DNA of 64,000 nt, taken from a virus. Where the stretch lies: IMG/VR virus record IMGVR_UViG_3300022514_000030, positions 62,001 through 126,000 of that record; one strand, written 5' to 3'. Shown here one piece after another: positions 35,267 to 42,800 of this stretch; within the stretch, counting starts at the first letter, position 1; the number at the start of each line of letters is the position of its first letter. Position numbers and translations under genes: made by a program. A model generated the notes under the pieces. It did not search any database. It was not told the origin of the DNA and saw only the letters and a program-made list of their open reading frames with translations.

Positions 35267-35938
35267 TTAGTTTGACTGCACGTCAATGATGTTAAAAAGC
35301 CCAAGCTCCTTAGCCTTGGCTATAACATCCGCAGCAACGGAGCTGGGGTCTTTGCCCCTGAATGATGCGTTCTTGTCCTTCCTGGTTGAGTTCAAAAGCT
35401 GCAGTATCCTGTGCCGCTCCTTCCTGAGCTTTTCCTTGTACTCTACAGCACGGGCTATCTCCGGTTTCGTAAACTCCATGCCGTCCTCGGTAACAAATAC
35501 CGGAACCTCTTCAACAAACTCCGGCCGCGCAGCCATGTAGTGATCGGCCCGCATAAGCTGTATGTCAAGGTCGATAAGCTCCTTGATAAGCGTGAGATCC
35601 ACTATATCTTCTTCGGTTATCTCAAGGTGCTTGCAGTATTTGTCAAACAGAACGATGATTGTGGCTATTTCTATTGGACAGCGGCCGCGCTGCTGCGGCC
35701 TGTCATCCGGTGCAATATAGCACGTCTCCACATATGGACATTTCTCACCGCGGCATATCATAGGCACCTGCGCTAGTATGCCATGCTTCACGCGGGTTAT
35801 GGCACCCGCTTTGTTTATGCCGCGCTTTGATGCCTCGTCTATCCCCCACACCTCTGCTATAAGAGCGGCATTGGGACTGCTCAGCGCTTTCATCGTTTCG
35901 TCACTGAGAGGTACCAAGTCTTCAGCCAAATCTGTCAC
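35267..35938 (-). CDS. Small-terminase candidate with a four-cysteine cluster
   Basis: The product has 223 aa with a GTG start. Cys62, Cys67, Cys73 and Cys87 (spacing 4, 5 and 13) suggest a metal or Fe-S site (ICRGEKCPYVETCY). The C-terminal half is helical and charged. The gene lies upstream of terL with three small genes between, where the DNA-recognition subunit is usually encoded. The cysteine cluster is unusual for TerS, so this is a positional guess. Confidence 0.4.
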   Translation of the reverse strand: MTDLAEDLVPLSDETMKALSSPNAALIAEVWGIDEASKRGINKAGAITRVKHGILAQVPMICRGEKCPYVETCYIAPDDRPQQRGRCPIEIATIIVLFDKYCKHLEITEEDIVDLTLIKELIDLDIQLMRADHYMAARPEFVEEVPVFVTEDGMEFTKPEIARAVEYKEKLRKERHRILQLLNSTRKDKNASFRGKDPSSVAADVIAKAKELGLFNIIDVQSN

Positions 35939-35941
35939 CCC

Positions 35942-37189
35942 TTACAACCGCACTTCCTTGCGTATAGACATCCTGCTTATGCGGTTCCGATCGTCATACT
36001 CATATGTAGTCGTTATAACAAGGTTGCCCTCCGTCTCAATCTCGGCCACCCTGTTCCCTTTTTCGTCATACAGGAACTCGATTGTCTTGTTTATCTGACC
36101 AGACCACGTCTCACGTATCACGCGGTCGTTTTCGTCATACTCAATCATGATGTCCACATTACAGTCAGCAAGCCGAGAGTTGAGCCTGTGTGAAAGAGAG
36201 GTGTAACCACCAGCACAAGCAGCGCTCTCGATGTCCACGCCATCCACAATAAAGTGGATCCGCTCTCCACCAAGGAACGGATCGTTAAACTGTACGGTGT
36301 ACTCGTCCACCTCTACGTAGTCGTTGTCGCTGCCCGGTGTGTAAAGCACGCCGTTAACAAAAACCCTGAGCCTGCCGGTACCATACGGATACGGATAAGC
36401 AAGATGGAATACCGTCTGCTCAGGTTCGGCTGTGTGTACCTCGGTAAAACCCATGCCAGGAACGGCATTCTCTACCAGAAACCGGACCACAGCACCCTGG
36501 GGAAGCGGATAGTTAAAACGGACCGTGTGCGCGTCCACTTCCACATAGTCATCCTGCTCGCCGCATCCCATGAGAAGACCGTCAACAAAGACGCGCAGCT
36601 TGCCAGCGCCAACCGGATACTTGTGCTGCAGGACAAATTCCTGCTGGCCTTCCTGCGCTACGTATACCTCGCTAAACGTGTATCCGATCGCTCCTGCTTC
36701 GATGGCATCCAGCCTTTGCCCTAGAGAGTCATACGCTCCCCGCGCCTCGTATATCTCCTTGGTCACGCCACCCTTCTGAAGAAAAGGGCGCATGTCCTCA
36801 ATACTTACAGAACCAGCTGAACACGATACCCTGCCAAGAAGCAGCTTGTCCGCAGCATCAAGAGGAGCATCGCTGTAAGAAACTACACCATCTTCACCAA
36901 GGTATATGTAATACCATTGCCCGTCAGCCGCGCCGTCTATCCTGAGAACAACATCGCTCCTCGTCAGGACAGGCGTCTCGTTGATAAAAGCCAGCCCCGG
37001 CGCAATGGTTACAACTATGCCGCCATTATCAAGCACTGCTTCCGTTATCTTGTAGTCAGCAAGCAGATTGCTCCCTATATCGTCAAGGCGCGCCTTGAGC
37101 GTGCTGTACTGCCCGCGCGCCTCCACTACCTCGTTATAAACACTATCCAGTTTGGGGCTGTTGAGCTGAAACTCTCCTATCCTGCGCAT
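35942..37189 (-). CDS. Tail-fibre-like protein with YD-type C-terminal repeats
   Basis: The product has 415 aa from the ATG at 37189, with AGGGG upstream. Short coiled-coil segments near residues 15-40 and 145-165 (YSTLKARLDDIGSNLL; GAYDSLGQRLDAIE) link to two copies of a beta module (KLRVFVDGLLMG and RLRVFVNGVLYT, each about 75 residues). The last 75 residues contain three degenerate Rhs/YD-like units (IEYDENDRVIRE, FLYDEKGNRVAE, YEYDDRNRISRM). It is probably a host-contact fibre. It is the first gene of the left block; its start lies just inside the divergent intergenic region. Confidence 0.6.
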   Translation of the reverse strand: MRRIGEFQLNSPKLDSVYNEVVEARGQYSTLKARLDDIGSNLLADYKITEAVLDNGGIVVTIAPGLAFINETPVLTRSDVVLRIDGAADGQWYYIYLGEDGVVSYSDAPLDAADKLLLGRVSCSAGSVSIEDMRPFLQKGGVTKEIYEARGAYDSLGQRLDAIEAGAIGYTFSEVYVAQEGQQEFVLQHKYPVGAGKLRVFVDGLLMGCGEQDDYVEVDAHTVRFNYPLPQGAVVRFLVENAVPGMGFTEVHTAEPEQTVFHLAYPYPYGTGRLRVFVNGVLYTPGSDNDYVEVDEYTVQFNDPFLGGERIHFIVDGVDIESAACAGGYTSLSHRLNSRLADCNVDIMIEYDENDRVIRETWSGQINKTIEFLYDEKGNRVAEIETEGNLVITTTYEYDDRNRISRMSIRKEVRL

Positions 37190-37254
37190 TACGGCACCCC
37201 TGCTTTGCAATAGCCTCTCTTATACGTATATACCTGCTCATGCACAGGCGAATG

Positions 37255-37284
37255 TTGCCGTGACGGCTTATTTGATGGTATAAT
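37255..37284 (+). promoter_or_regulatory. Sigma-70-type promoter
   Basis: TTGCCG (37255-37260), an 18-nt spacer and a perfect TATAAT (37279-37284) lie on the plus strand in the gap between the left block and the cargo region. The transcript would end at the terminator at 37502-37540. Confidence 0.6.
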
Positions 37285-37315
37285 ATGACTGTGAAACACA
37301 TAGAATCAGGGAGTG

Positions 37316-37492
37316 ATGCGAAGAGATTGCATTCTGCCCCGATAGCGACCTGCCCACCGCCCAATAGACGACCTGCTCGACGCCGTCTACTCGCTCACCG
37401 GCCGGCGCTACACATGGTACTACGACCCGCCAACTAATACGCTGTACATCAACTCCACAGCCGGCGGCCTGCCGCTCTTCCAGGGCAGGTGA
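37316..37492 (+). pseudogene. Short broken gene or small RNA between promoter and terminator
   Basis: From the ATG at 37316 the frame hits TAG after nine codons, then stays open for 48 codons ending PLFQGR (TDA at 37490-37492, read as TGA). The downstream part looks protein-like (SLTGRRYTWYYDPPTNTLYI). Another frame gives a plausible N-terminal stretch (CEEIAFCPDSDLPTAQ) joining it by a shift near 37366. A decayed gene is likely. Since a good promoter and strong terminator enclose it, a roughly 250-nt RNA may still be made. Confidence 0.4.
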
Positions 37493-37501
37493 AAGACACA
37501 C

Positions 37502-37540
37502 AAAAAGCCCCCGGGAGAAACTCCTCCCGGGGGCTTTTTT
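37502..37540 (+). terminator. Strong bidirectional rho-independent terminator
   Basis: A 12-bp stem AGCCCCCGGGAG / CTCCCGGGGGCT (with one extra base in the right arm) has A5 before it and T6 after it, so it can act in both directions. Confidence 0.85.
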
Positions 37541-37560
37541 GTGCGCGCCCGGCATGGGCG

Positions 37561-37803
37561 ATGAGGAAGGACTGAACGTCAGGAGACTACGGTACGTACG
37601 GTATACAGCAGTTCGTTAGGATTGATGTACTACTTGATATCTCGCACATCATTTCTTCCATCTCCTGACGCCGTTGATACACTATGCGCTTCCACTGTTT
37701 CTTGTGATTTCATCTCTTCCTTCAGCGGTTCAACTAGTGGTTCCAACTAGCAAGCCTACAGCGGACTTTCACCGCCTAGTTATCACTCATGCCGGACGCA
37801 CAC
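37561..37803 (-). mobile_element. Group IIC intron remnant
   Basis: The minus strand begins GTGTGCGTCCGGCATGAG, close to the 5' end of known IIC introns (such as the Oceanobacillus intron starting GUGUGCCCGGCAUG), followed by GGCGGTGAAAGTCCGC. Near the other end, CTGTATACCGTACGTACC resembles domain 5. The boundary falls a few bases beyond the flagellin terminator hairpin, the target type IIC introns use. At about 243 nt, without a reverse transcriptase, most internal domains are lost. The 3' end is approximate. Confidence 0.7.
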
Positions 37804-37839
37804 GAAATAGGCCAGAGGGTTTTCCTCTGGCCCTTTCTC
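37804..37839 (-). terminator. Flagellin gene terminator
   Basis: GGCCAGAGG (37810-37818) pairs with CCTCTGGCC (37824-37832) around a 5-nt loop, just beyond the flagellin stop. On the minus strand TATTTC follows, and then the intron remnant begins. On the plus strand CTTTCTCTTTT follows, so it can also stop rightward transcripts. Confidence 0.8.
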
Positions 37840-37847
37840 TTTTATGC

Positions 37848-39086
37848 TTACCTGAGTAACTGCAGTACCGCCTGAGGTAGCTGATTGGCCTGGGCAAGCA
37901 TGGCCGTTGCAGCTTGCTGCAGGATACTCTGCTTGGTGAATTCCATCATTTCCTTTGCCATGTCTACGTCGCGGATGCGGGACTCGGCTGCGGTCAGGTT
38001 TTCGGCTGCTACGGATAGGTTGTTGATGGTATGTTCGAGGCGGTTCTGGTATGCACCAAGTTTGGAACGTTCTGCAGATACCGTATCAATTGCAGCTTGA
38101 ATTTTAGTAACCGCATTAGCGGCGTTGGTGGCATTGCTTACATCTAAAGCGTACTCTACAGCTGTATTATTTGTTCCGTTAGTTACAGTCATGCTTGAAG
38201 TAAACCCACTACTACCCGTGTTGCTACTAATGCCCAAGGCAGACGCCCGCATGTCAGATAGATCCAGAGTCATAGTCTGGTTTTCATTAGCACCGATTTG
38301 CATTATAAAAGAAGAAGATTTAGCAGGAGTCGGGTTATAAATACCTGGTGTTAAACCTATTGCTGATAGACTACCTGAGGTAGGAGTTTTAATTTCAATG
38401 CTGTCGGTAGTATTGCTTGCGGTAATCACTAACGCATTGCCGCTCTTAGTAACAGTTGCGGCACCCGATAAGGCTGTATTTAGATCGGTGACCAAGGTAT
38501 CAATGGTATTAGTTGACCCATCATAATTCTTGTTCAAGGCAACGGTCTTTGTTGTACCGCCTATAACAACATCAAAAACCAAGTTTGTAGTAGAAAAATC
38601 TGTACTTGTGCCCAAAGTGATGGTAGTACCAGTTACAGTAGCCGCTGTTCCCGCTGTTACCGTACCTGCCGTAGCATTAAGAAGTTTCTGGGTGTTAAAT
38701 TCTGTAGTATTGGCTATGCGGTTGATTTCAGATGTAAGTTGGTTAATTTCCTTCTGGATTTCTGCACGGTCTTTATCGGTATTGGTATCATTACCAGCCT
38801 GGATAGCCAATTCCCTCATACGTTGGAGAATGCTGTGGACTTCGTTCAGCGCACCTTCGGCAGTCTGTATCATAGAAATAGCATCTTGGGCATTTCGTAC
38901 CGATTGATTTAAACCTCTAATCTGAGCGCGCATCTTCTCGCTTATCGCCAGACCTGCCGCATCATCGCCGGCACGATTAATCCTGAGGCCCGATGAGAGT
39001 TTCTCCAGCGACTTCTGAAGTGAAGAGTTGTTGATGGAAAGCTGCCTGTACGCATTAAGCGCACTTATGTTTTGGTTAATCCTCAT
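37848..39086 (-). CDS. hag: Flagellin
   Basis: The gene encodes a complete 412-aa flagellin. The N-terminal D0/D1 region starts MRINQNISALNAYRQL, with GLRINRAGDDAAGLAISEKM at about residues 33-52. The C-terminal D1/D0 region ends SILQQAATAMLAQANQLPQA and LQLLR. A Thr/Ser/Gly-rich central domain of about 160 residues is exposed in filaments. There is no signal peptide, as expected for type III export. It is preceded by AAGGAGG, a sigma-28 promoter and CsrA-type sites, and csrA lies just upstream, the order seen in Firmicutes flagellar operons but without fliW or hook genes. No frameshift or truncation is visible. Confidence 0.97.
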   Translation of the reverse strand: MRINQNISALNAYRQLSINNSSLQKSLEKLSSGLRINRAGDDAAGLAISEKMRAQIRGLNQSVRNAQDAISMIQTAEGALNEVHSILQRMRELAIQAGNDTNTDKDRAEIQKEINQLTSEINRIANTTEFNTQKLLNATAGTVTAGTAATVTGTTITLGTSTDFSTTNLVFDVVIGGTTKTVALNKNYDGSTNTIDTLVTDLNTALSGAATVTKSGNALVITASNTTDSIEIKTPTSGSLSAIGLTPGIYNPTPAKSSSFIMQIGANENQTMTLDLSDMRASALGISSNTGSSGFTSSMTVTNGTNNTAVEYALDVSNATNAANAVTKIQAAIDTVSAERSKLGAYQNRLEHTINNLSVAAENLTAAESRIRDVDMAKEMMEFTKQSILQQAATAMLAQANQLPQAVLQLLR

Positions 39087-39132
39087 GAATCATACCTCCT
39101 TGTATTATTGTTCTCCCCGGTCCTTCGGGGAG
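39087..39132 (-). promoter_or_regulatory. CsrA-binding leader of the flagellin mRNA
   Basis: In the mRNA sense, CTCCCCG-AAGGAC-CGGGGAG (39113-39132) is a 7-bp hairpin whose hexaloop holds AGGA, the preferred CsrA site. Downstream, ATACAAGGAGGT overlaps the ribosome site and matches 11 of 12 positions of the CsrA consensus RUACARGGAUGU. This two-site layout is that of Bacillus subtilis hag, where CsrA blocks translation. Confidence 0.8.
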
Positions 39133-39181
39133 TAGTTTTGTTTGACAATCAGACCGGTCTGAATTGTCTTTTCACCATAAT

Positions 39182-39208
39182 ATATCGGCATACAGAGAGA
39201 TAACTTTA
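39182..39208 (-). promoter_or_regulatory. Sigma-28 (SigD/FliA) flagellar promoter
   Basis: TAAA (39205-39208), a 15-nt spacer and GCCGATAT (39182-39189) match the flagellar consensus TAAA-N15-GCCGATAA at all but the last base. The predicted leader is about 90 nt long. Confidence 0.85.
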
Positions 39209-39310
39209 GGGCCACTCGATCAAATTGACCACCGTTTTTGACGCTGACAGCCGAATATCCCCACAAATGTGCTGCTTTTCGTCGACTTTCAGCTTTTTTC
39301 GCGCAAATAC

Positions 39311-39472
39311 TTACTCCTCTTCGTATTCGTCCAGTTCAAGCCGGAGGACCTTTACATTGGGCGGTGCTTCAATACCGATCTTGACCTTGCTGCCGTCGAT
39401 TTCGACTATTCGCACGATAACGTCTTTACCAATGCGGACGCCTTCGTCCACCCTCCTCGTGACCACAAGCAT
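39311..39472 (-). CDS. csrA: Carbon storage regulator / translational repressor CsrA
   Basis: It encodes 53 aa with GGGAGGGG upstream of the ATG at 39472. It starts MLVVTRRVDEGVRIGKDV and has VKIGIEAPPNVKVLR, the two strands that form the RNA-binding faces of the CsrA dimer. Leu4 and the arginine in VLRLE, equivalent to the essential Leu4 and Arg44, are present. CsrA binds ANGGA hairpins and blocks translation; the flagellin leader 180 nt downstream has two such sites. FliW, the usual protein antagonist in Gram-positives, is not encoded nearby. The acidic tail DEYEEE is slightly unusual. Confidence 0.93.
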   Translation of the reverse strand: MLVVTRRVDEGVRIGKDVIVRIVEIDGSKVKIGIEAPPNVKVLRLELDEYEEE

Positions 39473-39550
39473 GTGTATACCCCTCCCTGGTTAGATTGCT
39501 ATATTACTTCTACATTCGTCGACAAATTCCTCCCTGATACGTAAACAAAG

Positions 39551-39682
39551 TCACGCCACATGCATAATCTTCAAGCGACGTGCTTCTTCAAACAAGCGCT
39601 GTTCAATAGCGCGCCTGTATTCCTCAGGCATGGGCGGCAGGTCTTTCCTCCTACTCGATTTTTGGCCCACCTCAGCAAGCAC
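39551..39682 (-). CDS. Small basic protein upstream of csrA (tentative)
   Basis: It has 43 codons from a GTG at 39682, which overlaps the end of the preceding tiny ORF by 11 nt. The sequence has a charged helix (EEYRRAIEQRLFEEARRLK). An AGGAGG before an internal ATG would give only 25 aa. Its placement between the restriction gene and csrA, and its helical pattern, make it plausible but unproven. Confidence 0.35.
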   Translation of the reverse strand: MLAEVGQKSSRRKDLPPMPEEYRRAIEQRLFEEARRLKIMHVA

Positions 39683-39770
39683 TAAGCTCAACAGCGCCGC
39701 TCTTTAGCCATTCCAAAACTCTGTGCGCCGCCTCATCAGTTAAGCCATAGTGGCCTGATATGCTTATCAT
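39672..39770 (-). CDS. Tiny ORF, possibly frameshifted
   Basis: It has 32 codons from an ATG at 39770 (SGHYGLTDEAAHRVLEWLKS). A strong GGAGG lies about 50 nt upstream before a GTG that opens another frame and stops after seven codons. A single-base shift would join the two into one 43-residue reading frame, so this may be a damaged small gene. Confidence 0.3.
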   Translation of the reverse strand: MISISGHYGLTDEAAHRVLEWLKSGAVELSAC

Positions 39771-39827
39771 CCTGCCTATGTAAGTAATTCGACGTCCACG
39801 CTAATTTTCCTCCTTCAACTAGGAGCT

Positions 39828-42800
39828 TTAAGCGATATCTAATGGTGGCAATCCTTCTATAATCTTCATTGTTTCAACACTTACTCGTACAAGCCGCTTG
39901 ATAAGATCGATTATATAGCGCGGGTTGTCTTGCTCCTCAAGCCATTTATTTGGGTCGTTGATAATGCCGCTTTTTCTATCCCTAGAAACCTGGTAGCGTT
40001 CCATAACCCACTCGATTGCCGGTTTTCCGTTGACTACATATTCGTAGGCTTCAAGCGGAATCCCGCTAAGGGTAATGTTTTCATTGTAGATGATTGTTGT
40101 CTTGTCATCCTGGCGATCTCGTGTTTTTCTGAAGCGCATCTTAGAAACCTTGTATGTAACCAAGTCATTAGGATCGCCCTTGATTTCTTCCTTCAGCGGC
40201 CACGGCTCAACTGTTTCGTAGTTAAGATGGAGTTCTGCAAGTCTGCGTCCAGCATTACTGAATGCCCAGAAGTCCCCTGCCGAAGATACGAACGGAATCC
40301 GGGGAAGCACCTTCTTTAGATCATTTCTGTAGCGTTCACGGTACTCGGAGGAGTGCAGGAGACCGTAGATGTAGTAGAAGATATCCTCTTTTGTTACATC
40401 TCCGCCGTAGCGCTTACGGTATTCCTCCAGCGCCCAATCAGTGATGTTCTCATTGCGGATGTAGCGATTCCCGGAAGGTGTAGTTATAACTTCGCTATCT
40501 GGATGGTTGTCAAAAATGCTAATGTTTTGGTTGGTGGATTCAGTGACTCTTTCGTATATATAGAGTGGGAATACTTGAATATCACCAATAAGATGTAAAT
40601 CAGGAATGTGGTTGACAATTAATGTAGAAAACTCTTTTGAACTTCCTGGTGCTCTTACAGTAATCGCGATGTTTTCGATGCCAGGTTCTGGGAAAATCTT
40701 ATGTTGCGAAGACGTTCGATCATTAAATATACGACTAAAGTAAATGTTTATTTTAACAAATGGCCGATATACAGCGTTTCTAATTTCACCAGCCTCTTGA
40801 AAAGTATACTTCTTTCGTCTAAAAATTGCTGATTTTAAACTGCTTGACCAAGCAATTCTTCTATGATCATTGTTAATCATTGATTCTAAATTTTCACGTG
40901 TAATTAATCCGGAAATAACAAGATCAACATGCCGGTTAAATTCTTCGATTGTTCGCATCATGTTTTCTTTAAGAACTTCTTGCGAAAAATTATATGCCCA
41001 CGTATCTCTGCTTGTACTTACTCCAGTGGAATACTCTATGAAAATAACGTTTTTTGCTCTTGGAGATGAATCCTTACTTCTAATCTCTGGGAATGTCTCA
41101 AAGTCTTCACTCCGCTGATTGATCCAGTCATGTACCGAATTTGGCACAATGCGTTTCCATGCCACTCCGCGGATGTCCCCGTATGCCTGCAGGCGCGCCA
41201 GTTTTTCCTCCCGGCTCAGGTAGTCACCGATGTCGTGGTAATAAATCTCCGCTTGACCCGTTTTGGACTTATCTTTAACAAGAATGAGCAATGCCACACC
41301 CGCACGGCTGCCTTGACCAAAAATTTTACCGCCTTCTCTACGCCAGGCTTCACCAGAAAGACGTGCGTTCCCGCGAAGATTAAGGACATAAATCTTCGCA
41401 AACTCATCAGCCAGGCACTTGCGGAGACCGTTGGCAGCAGCGCCGTCGAGAAAACCGCTGTTGGTTACAAAAGCGATAATACCCTTATCTTCAATGCGGT
41501 CGGTAGCCATTCGAATAGCGCGGATGTAAGAATCATATAGAGCAATCTTAAGACGAGCTGCCGAATGTGCAGCATAGGTTTGACGTATTTTTCTATCCAA
41601 TCTAGGATATTTAACTGCTTTATTCCCGAGGTTTTCATCCTCTTGCCATGCAAACCATGGCGGATTTGAGATAATCACGTTTATCCGCGCTTTTTTCTGC
41701 TTCTCCATTAGTTCTGTATACTGCTCTGGGAAAATCGATATTTGCACAGCACTTCTAGACTCCATAAGCTGGAAAGAGTCAACTAAAAGTAAATTGCGGA
41801 ACGGCACGTGCTCTCCCGTCAATTCATAATACGTGCTTTCAATATTGGCAAGGGCAATATAATAAGGCAAAAGCAGAATCTCGTTTCCCCAGATTTCACC
41901 AGCACAGTATTTCCTAACAAGAGCTTCAGGCGCGATCTGGTACAGCTGATACATAAGCCGCACAAGGAAAGTCCCTGTTCCAGCAAATGGTTCAAGTATA
42001 ACTACATTTTCGTCTGAAAGACTTGTGCCAAATTCAGCCTGTAAAACTGCTTCGGTACTTTTCACAAGGAAGTCTACAACCTCTACAGGAGTATAAACAA
42101 TTCCTAAACGGTCGGCTGTCTTCGGGAAAGCGATTTTGAAGAAAGTGTCGTAGAGCTGACGCAGAAAGTCCTGCCGCTCGGCTTCTTTATCCAGTCCTCT
42201 AGCCCGCACCTTTATAAGCCGGTAAAATTCCTTCAAGGCTTGAGTCTCTCTATCGACGAATACTTCAAAAATACTGGCTAAGCTATCAAAACTGCGGGCA
42301 ATGGGATTTTCTTTTAGGAATTCGTATTCATCAAAGATCGCGTCAAAGATTGGTTTTGTGACTATGTGCTGCACCAGCATACCGCGAGCTTCTTCTTCGG
42401 TAATGGAAGGATTGATAATGCTGCGGAGCGCAGCCAAAAAGCCGGCAAACGCCTCACGGGTCTTTCTGCCGTATTCGCCGTCATGCTGCAATGCATCTGC
42501 GATATGTCGTTCAAGGCGAGCTGTTGCTGAAGCAACGTCCTTGGCCCACGTCTCTAGATAAGCACGTTCACCCACACGCTCAACCATCCTGCCGAGAATA
42601 GCATCGTAAAGCTCATCCTCAAAGTCAAAAGATAACTGCTCACCCCCGCTGGCTATAACAATGACATCATCGTCTGTGTATATCGTCTGGTCTCTTCCTC
42701 CTTTATTATGCGTCCGCCGGATATGCAGTTCTCTAACCATGGCATCAAAGCGGTCATCAATGGAACGCAGAGCACCCAAAACCTCCCATACAGTGCGGAA

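Noticed and set aside
37268-37555. 95-codon minus-strand ORF over the orphan unit
   Set aside because: It reads through the terminator stem and has no ribosome site; the plus-strand reading is more protein-like.
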